Of a stretch of 9,838 bases of DNA, positions 1 to 6,400 are shown piece by piece. Source of the DNA: Alistipes sp. UBA940 (GTDB taxonomy: Bacteria > Bacteroidota > Bacteroidia > Bacteroidales > Rikenellaceae). The stretch is taken from positions 1 to 9,838 of the forward strand of contig DBDE01000008.1 in NCBI GenBank assembly GCA_002293425.1, read 5' to 3'. Numbering within the stretch: position 1 is the first letter of the stretch; every line of letters starts with the position of its first letter. The position numbers and the translations under genes were made by a program. Under the pieces are notes generated by a model. The model made no database searches, had not been told where the DNA came from, and was given only the letters and a program-made list of their open reading frames with translations.

Positions 1-558
1 GCGGGCTGGGACCCGGGCAGCGACTCGGTGGTTCGTGCGTTGCTCGAAGCGTGTGCGCCGCAGGGGACGACCTTCACCAACTTCGGCCCTGGGATGAGTA
101 TGGGCCATTCCGTTGCGGCGCGGGCTGCGGCGGGTGTCGTGGACGCTTTGTCGATGACCATTCCGGTGGGCGGCGGTGTGCACAGGCGCGAAGTGTTTGT
201 CGAGCTGGAAGACGGGGCCGATTTCGAGGATGTTTCGCGGGCGATCAAGGCCGATCCGTATTTCGCACGGGACGAGACTTCGGTGGTGGAAGTGGAGGAT
301 GTGTGTTCGCTGGTGAATGTCGGTCACGGGGTTAAGATCGAGCGGACGGGCGCGAGCGGCACGACCGAGGGGCAGCGTTTCGAGTTCACGATGAGGATCA
401 ACAATCCCGCTCTGACTGCACAGATTATGGTTTCGTGCGCCCGTGCGGCGGTGCGGGCCAGGGACCGAGGCGATTTCGGAGCCAGGACGATGATCGAAAT
501 TCCACCCGTCGACCTGCTCGCAGGCACCCGCGAAGAAAACATTGCGCGGTTGGTGTAA
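1..558 (+). CDS. ddh: meso-diaminopimelate D-dehydrogenase, C-terminal part (5' end outside window)
   Basis: The enzyme makes meso-diaminopimelate from L-2-amino-6-oxopimelate (tetrahydrodipicolinate) with ammonia and NADPH, a one-step cytoplasmic shortcut in lysine and peptidoglycan precursor synthesis. The frame is open from base 1 and codes for 185 residues before TAA. Motifs of the family's dimerisation and substrate-binding half are visible: GWDPG at window residues 2-6, FGPGMSMGHS at 28-37, the TIPVGGGVHRREVFVE stretch after it, a NNPALTAQIM helix, and the characteristic ending ARTMIEIPPVDLL...REENIARLV. Full-length homologues have roughly 300 residues, so the Rossmann NADP-binding half lies to the left of the window. 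The gene is GC-rich like the SusC/D genes and unlike the gene that follows. Its only visible terminator is weak. The identification rests on recognised motifs, not on a search. Confidence 0.9.
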   Translation, partial: AGWDPGSDSVVRALLEACAPQGTTFTNFGPGMSMGHSVAARAAAGVVDALSMTIPVGGGVHRREVFVELEDGADFEDVSRAIKADPYFARDETSVVEVEDVCSLVNVGHGVKIERTGASGTTEGQRFEFTMRINNPALTAQIMVSCARAAVRARDRGDFGARTMIEIPPVDLLAGTREENIARLV

Positions 559-596
559 ATACCGATTGAAGATCAAGAATTACGATGGGGTATATC

Positions 597-620
597 TGAC
601 TACTGAACAGTCGTTTTTTT
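597..620 (+). terminator. Weak possible intrinsic terminator after ddh
   Basis: A short stem (TGACT at 597-601 with AGTCG at 609-613, outer pair T-G) encloses a 7-nt loop and is followed by seven T (614-620). The stem is only five pairs and weak, so this is tentative. It lies between the ddh stop and the promoter of the next gene, where a terminator would be expected. Confidence 0.35.
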
Positions 621-630
621 GTCTAAAAAA

Positions 631-661
631 TTTGTAAATTAGTTTGGTTTGATTAACTTTG
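631..661 (+). promoter_or_regulatory. Bacteroidetes-type promoter for the zeta-kinase pair
   Basis: TTTG at 631-634 and TAACTTTG at 654-661 are separated by 19 bp. This matches the Bacteroidetes primary sigma consensus (-33 TTTG, -7 TAnnTTTG) exactly. The predicted transcript starts near 668, giving a leader of about 30 nt before the ATG at 699. The 140-bp gap (559-698) holds this promoter and the weak hairpin, with no ORF long enough for an antitoxin, so the kinase is the first gene of its transcript. Confidence 0.75.
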
Positions 662-698
662 TCTTAGCGAAATTGCTTTAATTATTCGTCCTTGAATT

Positions 699-1622
699 AT
701 GTCGTCGCAGTTTTCTCGTCCTTTGAATAGCGTTTACTTAGCCGAGACTTTTTTGGAAAAAGCTTTGGGTTATGTGGCGAAGAGTAGTCTGTATATAGCT
801 ATATCAAATAGTGAAATTGCGTTGCCCGAAAACAGTGAAAAGAAAGATACTCTGGTACATGAGGTAAATAGGGTTTCAAGATACAGATCTGATCCTGAAA
901 GATGGAAATTACGACAAAAAATAGCCGATGAGTTGTTTGCATATAAAAGGATAGAGGATGACGACTCTATTAAATTAGGAAGAGGGGGTGCATTGCCGAG
1001 AACGCCTGTAATCAGAGAAAAAAAAGCTTACATAATTATAGGATTGCCCGCTTCAGGAAAATCTGTGGTTGCAAATTTTATTTCAGATGAGACGGGCTCT
1101 GTTGTGTTGGATGTAGATTATGCTAAGAGAAAACTACCGGAGTATAAACCGAATCTACCACATGGAGGAGCATCTCTGGTTCACGAAGAGTCCAGCCTCA
1201 TTGTATATGGCAAGGTTGTTGCGGGAGCACCATCGTGTTTTAGGCCACTATACGCCTTGTGCTCTCAAGAGGGATATAATGTGTGCATGTCTAAAACCGG
1301 CAATGACTTGGCAGGGGTTTTACAATTAGCCGAGTTTTGGAAAAATATTCTTGGTTATGAGGTGCACTTGGTCCTTGTGCAAGTGGATAGGCGGATAGCT
1401 ACGATAAGGGCGATTAAGCGCTTTGAAAAGACCGGCAGATATGTCCCCTTGAGTCTGATTTTTGACGGGTATGGCAATGATCCCTTGATTTCGTACTATC
1501 GTTTAAAAGAATATAATAAGAAGGCAGCCATTTTTAGCTCATTCGGTAAATTGTCGACAAGTGGTGTGAGTCCTGAAGTAGTAGATTCAGATGGCATATC
1601 TCCTGTGCGATTGTACATATAA
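699..1622 (+). CDS. Zeta-toxin-family P-loop kinase
   Basis: The 307-residue protein has a Walker A motif GLPASGKS at residues 115-122, after a hydrophobic strand (AYIIIG). Then come DVDYAKRKLPEY (138-149), VHEESS (161-166), KTGND (199-203), and an arginine-rich segment with RAIKRFEKTGRYVP (237-250). This order of P-loop, acidic substrate-contact segment, HEES and R...TGR is what zeta/PezT-type kinases show. Characterised members phosphorylate UDP-N-acetylglucosamine at the 3'-OH and block peptidoglycan synthesis; the substrate here is unknown. The first roughly 105 residues are an extension ahead of the kinase core, partly helical and charged. The gene is markedly AT-rich beside its neighbours, suggesting horizontal gain. 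Classical systems have the antitoxin upstream; here none is seen and a 78-residue gene follows after 12 bp. An alternative is a nucleotide or small-molecule kinase with a role other than toxicity. Confidence 0.8.
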   Translation: MSSQFSRPLNSVYLAETFLEKALGYVAKSSLYIAISNSEIALPENSEKKDTLVHEVNRVSRYRSDPERWKLRQKIADELFAYKRIEDDDSIKLGRGGALPRTPVIREKKAYIIIGLPASGKSVVANFISDETGSVVLDVDYAKRKLPEYKPNLPHGGASLVHEESSLIVYGKVVAGAPSCFRPLYALCSQEGYNVCMSKTGNDLAGVLQLAEFWKNILGYEVHLVLVQVDRRIATIRAIKRFEKTGRYVPLSLIFDGYGNDPLISYYRLKEYNKKAAIFSSFGKLSTSGVSPEVVDSDGISPVRLYI

Positions 1623-1634
1623 AAGTTGTTTGTT

Positions 1635-1871
1635 ATGCAGAGTTTAGCAAGAGCGAGTAGAGGAAGAGCCCATAAAGATATGGGTTCTCGATTAGGTTTC
1701 GGGAATTCCGCAAAAATTGTAAATGTTGGTAAGGCGAAAGCCCCTGTCTCATCTGTCGAATATTGTAAACAAAATCAGGCACAGATTTCTTGTGTGATAA
1801 AACAGCTGTACGAATCAGAACAGCGTGAAATAGAAAACATGATTAGGTTTCATGCCAAGATGGCTCGTTGA
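1635..1871 (+). CDS. Small basic protein of unknown function, paired with the zeta kinase
   Basis: I do not recognise this 78-residue protein. I chose the ATG at 1635; a TTG at 1626 in the same frame would add three residues but is a poor start. It begins 12 bp after the kinase stop and has no promoter of its own, so the two are almost certainly co-transcribed. The first 40 residues are rich in Arg, Lys, Gly and Ser and look flexible (ARASRGRAHKDMGSR). Residues about 41-75 look like an amphipathic helix (VEYCKQNQAQISCVIKQLYESEQREIENMIRF). There is no signal peptide or membrane segment. The composition is AT-rich like the kinase gene. Position suggests an antitoxin or accessory partner, but no motif proves this. 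The gene ends 23 bp before the shared terminator. Confidence 0.6.
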   Translation: MQSLARASRGRAHKDMGSRLGFGNSAKIVNVGKAKAPVSSVEYCKQNQAQISCVIKQLYESEQREIENMIRFHAKMAR

Positions 1872-1894
1872 GGTCGACAATGGTTTGATAAAAC

Positions 1895-1926
1895 AAAAAG
1901 CGACTCCGAAATCGGGGTCGCTTTTT
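1895..1926. terminator. Bidirectional intrinsic terminator between convergent units
   Basis: A 14-bp stem (1895-1908 with 1913-1926, one T-G wobble) closes a 4-nt AAAT loop. Because the stem ends in A5 on the left and T5 on the right, it forms a terminator on both strands. On the + strand it ends the zeta-kinase transcript; on the minus strand, where a further T-rich run follows, it ends the rpmB-rpmG-DUF4295 transcript. Confidence 0.85.
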
Positions 1927-1957
1927 ATTTATACCTTATTATATAAAGGTATAAATA
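1926..1957. repeat. AT-rich 12-bp perfect inverted repeat
   Basis: TATTTATACCTT (1926-1937) and AAGGTATAAATA (1946-1957) are perfect complements around the 8-nt loop ATTATATA. The repeat touches the GC-rich terminator hairpin and ends two bases before the DUF4295 stop codon, so the minus-strand message would carry two hairpins in a row. No strong U run of its own follows on the minus strand, so it is probably not an independent terminator. It may act as a 3'-end stabiliser, or be a relic of an insertion. Confidence 0.6.
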
Positions 1958-1959
1958 AC

Positions 1960-2118
1960 CTATTTCTGTTTCCAGAACTCGGCCACCTGATCGCTCGCCA
2001 CGACCTCCTCCTTAAAAGCATAAGCACCGGTCTTGTCGCTCTTCACCATCTTAATGCACTTGGTGAAATTCTTACCCGCGCCCGCAGTCTTCAACGTTGC
2101 AACTACCTTCTTTGCCAT
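1960..2118 (-). CDS. DUF4295 small basic protein, probable Bacteroidota ribosomal protein bL38
   Basis: Reading the minus strand from the ATG at 2118 gives 52 residues: MAKKVVATLKTAGAGKNF, then TKCIKMVKSDKTGAYAFKEE and VVASDQVAEFWKQK. This is the DUF4295 family, found in Bacteroidota directly after rpmB and rpmG. From memory, structural work on the Flavobacterium johnsoniae ribosome reported an extra large-subunit protein named bL38 that corresponds to this family; I am fairly but not fully sure of that link. The protein is lysine-rich, as expected for an rRNA binder. It starts 23 bp after the rpmG stop and ends just before the inverted repeat and shared terminator, so it is the last gene of this operon. 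Confidence 0.85.
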   Translation of the reverse strand: MAKKVVATLKTAGAGKNFTKCIKMVKSDKTGAYAFKEEVVASDQVAEFWKQK

Positions 2119-2141
2119 AACAACTCAAATGGGTTAAAAAA

Positions 2142-2324
2142 TTACTTAATCTCCCGATGAAGCGTAACCTTCTTCAAATAGGGATTATACTTCCGACGCT
2201 CCAAACGATCGGGAGTATTCTTCTTGTTCTTGGTGGTGATATACCGGCTCATTCCCGGCACGCCACTCTCGCGCTGTTCGGTGCATTCCAAAATGACCTG
2301 AACCCTGACCTCTTTCTTTGCCAT
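2142..2324 (-). CDS. rpmG: 50S ribosomal protein L33 (bL33), zinc-free type
   Basis: The 60-residue product has the bL33 core: MAKKEVRVQVILECTE at the start, then RYITTKNKKNTPDRLERRKY (residues 27-46), NPYLKKVTLHREIK at the end. bL33 sits near the E site of the large subunit. Zinc-binding (C+) forms carry two CxxC pairs; here only Cys14 remains and the second pair position reads NPYL, so this is a C- form that does not need zinc. It begins six bases after the rpmB stop and is surely co-transcribed with it. Confidence 0.95.
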   Translation of the reverse strand: MAKKEVRVQVILECTEQRESGVPGMSRYITTKNKKNTPDRLERRKYNPYLKKVTLHREIK

Positions 2325-2330
2325 AGTGGA

Positions 2331-2564
2331 TTAATAAACTTTTTTGGGAGCCGCCGCACACTTCAAAGCAGCATCGAGGCCCCACTTGTTAATGTTTTTC
2401 ATTCCGGCCGCAGACACCTTCAAGGTGATCCACCGGCCCTCGTTTTCCGACCAAAACCGTTTAATCTTTAAGTTGGGATTAAACCTGCGCTTGGTCTTGG
2501 CATTGGAGTGGGAGACATTGTTTCCCGTCATTGCCCGTTTACCCGTGATTTCGCAAACTTTCAT
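2331..2564 (-). CDS. rpmB: 50S ribosomal protein L28 (bL28)
   Basis: The 77-residue product shows the full bL28 pattern: MKVCEITGKRAMTGNNVSHS (1-20), TKRRFNPNLKIKRFW (24-38), RWITLKVSAAGMKNINKWGLDAAL (44-67). bL28 is a large-subunit assembly protein. The paired cysteines of zinc-binding forms are absent; only Cys4 and Cys69 are present, matching the zinc-free L33 beside it. It is the first gene of the minus-strand ribosomal operon, with a leader of about 16 nt after the predicted promoter and no Shine-Dalgarno sequence. Confidence 0.95.
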   Translation of the reverse strand: MKVCEITGKRAMTGNNVSHSNAKTKRRFNPNLKIKRFWSENEGRWITLKVSAAGMKNINKWGLDAALKCAAAPKKVY

Positions 2565-2586
2565 CTTTGTGTATAATTAGAGCCTG

Positions 2587-2594
2587 CAAAGATA
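2587..2594 (-). promoter_or_regulatory. -7 element of the rpmB-rpmG-DUF4295 promoter
   Basis: On the minus strand 2594-2587 reads TATCTTTG, an exact TAnnTTTG -7 box, 22 bp before the rpmB ATG. No clear TTTG lies at the usual 19-21 bp upstream, so only the -7 box is called. The 98-bp gap 2565-2662 is shared with the divergent lipoprotein gene, whose best -7 match on the + strand is CATATTTG (2607-2614, one mismatch). Confidence 0.6.
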
Positions 2595-2662
2595 AACAAA
2601 ATAATTCATATTTGGTATGGAAATTGATTGTCGGAGTGATAAATTTTTAATGTTCTTGGATT

Positions 2663-3184
2663 ATGAGACGAATTATGCTTTTGGTGCTTTGTGCCGCCGC
2701 AATGACGGGGTGCAACTTGCATTCGAGAACGCTGAAGTTCTCATCGGAAGGTCCCGACAGGGAGTTTCTGAATGTGCTGGCGAGAATGGAGATCATCGAC
2801 GGCAAGTACATTGTCTACACCATCGAACGGGCGGAGTACAGCGGAGGCGCGCACGGTCTGGAAACGACGATGTATGCCAACTATGATCTGCGGACCGGTC
2901 AGCGGGTGACTCTGGACGATCTGTTCACGCCCGAGGGCAAGGCGAGGTTGGCGAACGAGATCCGGCGCAAGATCTTGGAGGACAACAATGTGTCGAGCTG
3001 GGCCGAACTGCGGGATAAGGGGTGTTGGCTGGAAGAGAGCGAGGTTGTTGCGACGGAGAATTTTTATTTGACGGGCGATGCGATCCTGTTCCAGTTCAAT
3101 CCGTACGAGGTTGCGTGCTATGCCAACGGCTCGACCAGCGTGTGGTTGTCGTATCGCGAACTGAAAGAGCTGATGAAGATTTAG
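2663..3184 (+). CDS. Short lipoprotein with DUF3298/RsiV-like domain
   Basis: The 173-residue protein begins with a lipoprotein signal (MRRIMLLVLCAAAMTGC) whose lipobox MTGC puts the lipidated cysteine at residue 17. The next residues (NLHS) are not acidic, so the surface-export signal seen in the two later lipoproteins is missing and a periplasm-facing anchor is more likely. EYSGGAHG (58-65), NYDLRTGQRVTLDDLF (73-88), ENFYLTGDAILFQFNPYEVACYANG (132-156) and WLSYREL (161-167) match the DUF3298 domain found in RsiV-type anti-sigma factors and many Bacteroidota lipoproteins. Relatives usually have about 100 more residues ahead (a DUF4163-like part). Here only about 20 residues separate the cysteine from the start of the conserved part, so it is a short form. 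The start is fixed by the signal peptide. The function is unknown; the domain name does not imply lysozyme binding here. Confidence 0.8.
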   Translation: MRRIMLLVLCAAAMTGCNLHSRTLKFSSEGPDREFLNVLARMEIIDGKYIVYTIERAEYSGGAHGLETTMYANYDLRTGQRVTLDDLFTPEGKARLANEIRRKILEDNNVSSWAELRDKGCWLEESEVVATENFYLTGDAILFQFNPYEVACYANGSTSVWLSYRELKELMKI

Positions 3185-3244
3185 TGGGGCACAGGGAATT
3201 AATCTAATTTCCTTACTAAATTTCATAAAATTATTTAATAACGC

Positions 3245-3299
3245 TTACACCTTTTCACTCGACGGCACGGTTGAGGTGAAAAGGTGTAAACTTTTTTTT
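3245..3299 (+). terminator. Long-stem intrinsic terminator after the DUF3298 gene
   Basis: TTACACCTTTTCAC (3245-3258) and GTGAAAAGGTGTAA (3276-3289) are a perfect 14-bp inverted repeat with a 17-nt loop, followed by eight T (3292-3299). It ends the lipoprotein transcript 60 bp after its stop. The rest of the 220-bp gap (3185-3404) holds only the promoter for the next operon and an A/T-rich leader. Confidence 0.85.
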
Positions 3300-3308
3300 G
3301 CGCCGAAA

Positions 3309-3340
3309 GTTGGCGGTTTAAATAAAATGTTATAATTTTG
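3309..3340 (+). promoter_or_regulatory. Promoter of the susC/susD-like operon
   Basis: TAATTTTG at 3333-3340 fits the TAnnTTTG -7 box. GTTG at 3309-3312, 20 bp upstream, is a one-mismatch -33 box. Transcription would start near 3347, giving a leader of about 58 nt, AT-rich and without an evident hairpin or Shine-Dalgarno sequence, before the ATG at 3405. Confidence 0.65.
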
Positions 3341-3404
3341 TTAAGCTTTTTGTATTGAAAAAAATGTTGAGACTTAATTTTCTAACCAAAACAAAATTCT
3401 TTTT

Positions 3405-6400
3405 ATGAAAAAAATCTATGCTTTACTGCTTTGCTGCGTTGCTTTCGCGGCAAATGCGCAGGTGCATTCCATTCGCGGGACGGTGACGTCCGAGGCCGAT
3501 GGCGCGCCTGTCGGGGGGGTGATGGTGCTCGTTGAAGGGACCAACTCCTATGCAACGACCAATGCCGTCGGGGAGTACACTATCTCCGCTTCCCAGGGCG
3601 ATGTGTTGGTGTTTAGTTTGTTGGGCTTTGCGTCTCAGAGCGTGTCGGTTGGTGCCGGTACGGTTATCGACGTGGTGTTGGCAACGGACGCCGAGTGGAT
3701 CGACGACCTGGTGGTTATCGGTTACGGTACTCAGCAGAAGAAGCTCGTGACGGGTGCGACGGTGCAGGTGAGCGGGGACGATATTGCGAAGCTCAACACT
3801 GTGAACGCGTTGAGCGCATTGCAGAGCCAGACACCGGGTGTGAACATCACTCAGGGGTCGGGTCAGCCCGGTACCCAGTATGGCTTCAAGGTGCATATTC
3901 GTGGGATGGGTACCAAGGACAATGCGGCTCCGCTCTACGTTATCGACGGTATTCCGGCGGGTAACAGCAATGGCGCGTTGAGCAACATTAATCCGGCCGA
4001 CATTCAGTCGATCGACGTGTTGAAGGATGCCGCTTCGGCTGCCATCTATGGTTCGCGTGCGGCGAACGGGGTTATCCTGGTTACCACCAAGCAGGGCCGT
4101 GCCGGTCAGAGGGCTCAGGTGTCGTTGGACGGGTACTATGGTTTCCAGAACGTTTACAAGCTGGCCCAGACGCTTAATGCTCAGCAGTATGCCGACATTA
4201 TGAACGAGGCCAATATTATGGACGGTTTGGCTCCTTTCGATTTTGCGTCGATGGTTCCGAATTGGGACAGGATTGCCGACGGTAGTTGGAAGGGTACCAA
4301 TTGGTTGGAGGAGTCGAGAAACAAGAACGCTCCGATCCAGAACTATACCCTTAATATAACGGGCGGTACGGAACAGTCGGTTTACTCTATCGGTTTGGGA
4401 TATACTTCTCAGGAGGGTATTTTCGGTGCTCCGGTGGCCTCGAAGTATGAGAGGTATACGGCCAGGTTGAACACTGAGCACGTGTTGTTCAAAGGCAGGG
4501 ATCGCGACATTATCAAGTTCGGTGAGAATTTGACCTACACTTTCAACCAGAATCAGGGTCGTATGAGTATGGACAATCAGTACTCGAACGACATTGCGAA
4601 CCTGATGCGTACCACTCCGTTCCTTCCGATGTATGACGAGGACGGAGAGTATCATAAGGCTATCGATTGGGATTTGCGTCAGGTGAACCCCATTGCTCAG
4701 AATGTTTACTCGACCAATTCGAGGGATAACAGCATCGACAGGGATCATTCGCTGCGTTCGAGCTTGTATTTGATTGTCGAGCCGATCAAGAACCTGGTTT
4801 TGAAGAGCACGTTCGGTTACGCTTATGGCGCGGGTTCGAGACGGAATTACACTCCGAAGATGAACCTGGGTCCGCAGTCGGTTCGTGACGTCGATTCTGT
4901 ACAGCAGGAGATGAACAATAGCCAGTCCATCACTTGGGAGAACACGGCTACTTATAAGTTCGACATCAATGGCAATCACAACTTCACCGCCCTTATCGGG
5001 AACACTATCGAAAAGTGGGGTGGTTCGATGGGCGATCGCCTGAGGGTGAGCAATGAGAATCCGCGTTTCCACGATTTGGAGCACGCTTATATCGACAATG
5101 CCAACCTGGCGAGTGCCGCGACGACTATCTCGGGTGGTCCGCAGAGCGGTATGGGTCGTTTGGCTTCGTTCTTCGGTCGTGTTAGCTATGACTATAAGAA
5201 TAAGTATATGTTGACCGCAGTGGTTCGTGCGGACGGCTCGCACAACTTTGCACGCGGTCATAGGTGGGGTACGTTCCCCTCGGTTTCGGCAGGTTGGGTG
5301 ATGACCGAAGAGCCTTGGATGGAGAATGCACGCAATTGGATGAACTTCCTGAAGATCCGCGCCAGCTGGGGCCAGAACGGTAACCAGGACGTGAGCTCGT
5401 TCCAGTACTATTCTTCTATCTCTACCGGCGGACGTTATGTGTTTGGCGACGACAAGTCGAATCCTTCGATGGCGTCTTATCCGAGTAACTTCCCCAACGC
5501 GGAGATCTCTTGGGAGACCTCGGAGCAGATCGACCTCGGGTTCGACGCTTCGTTCTTCCGTTCGAGGTTGAATGTTGCTTTCGACTATTATGTTAAGAAT
5601 ACGAAGGATTGGTTGGTGGATGCACCTCAGTTGACCTCTTATGGTGCGACGAACACCACCTATATCAATGGTGGCGATATTCGCAACAGCGGTGTCGAAC
5701 TCGGCTTGAGCTGGGATGACAAGGCGGGTGAGTTCTCTTACGGGGCTAATGTTAACTTTGCTTACAATAAGAACGAAGTTACTCGTATTGCGAGTGACAG
5801 GGGCTTTATCGAAGGTCCGGCGGATGTGTTGTATCGTCCTCACGACGGTGCTTATCGCATCGAGGTGGGCCGCCCGATCGGTTTCTTCTATGGTTATAAG
5901 ACCGCAGGCGTGTTCCAGACACAGGAGCAGATCGACAACTACACCGGTGCCAAGATCAAGGGCGATTACGCTCCGCGTCCCGGTGATATGATCTGGGTGG
6001 ATCACGACAAGGATGGCGAGATTACGGATGCTGACCGCACGATGATCGGCGATCCCAATCCGGATGTTACTTTGGGTATCGGGTTGAACTTCGGTTGGAA
6101 AGGTTTCGATTTGAATATTGCTATGCACGGGGTGTTCGGCAACCAGATTTTGCGCACTTGGCGTTCGTGGCCCGACGGCCCGAAGGGTAACTATGTTGCT
6201 TCGGAGGCGTTCGATCGTTGGCACGGTGTGGGTACTTCGAATACGGCGCCGAGGCTGAGCGCGAGCTCGCACCCGAACCGTCAGTGGATTTCGGACCTCT
6301 ACATCGAGGATGGCGACTATTTGAGGATGCAGAACATCACTTTGGGGTATGACTTCAAGTACTTGTTGCCGAAGGCTAACTGGCTGAGCCAGGTTAGGGT

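Noticed and set aside
645..1889. Nine-base direct repeat TGGTTTGAT at 645-653 and 1881-1889 flanking the zeta-kinase pair, as a possible target-site duplication
   Set aside because: A 9-bp match between two gaps of about 100 bp is not very unlikely by chance, the left copy lies inside the promoter spacer, and no terminal inverted repeats or transposase accompany it.
1852..2160. 102-codon + strand open frame after the 78-residue gene
   Set aside because: It runs through the terminator and antisense to DUF4295 and rpmG; the minus-strand genes are clear and this product has no recognisable features.
3196..3212. Imperfect AT-rich inverted repeat shortly after the DUF3298 gene
   Set aside because: The arms pair only with a bulge, there is no T run after it, and the much stronger terminator lies 30 bp further on.
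3423..6272. 949-codon open frame on the minus strand, antisense to the susC-like gene
   Set aside because: Its translation is Arg/His/Thr/Ile-rich, without domains or signal, and it mirrors the codon bias of the clear SusC-like reading frame. It is a shadow ORF.
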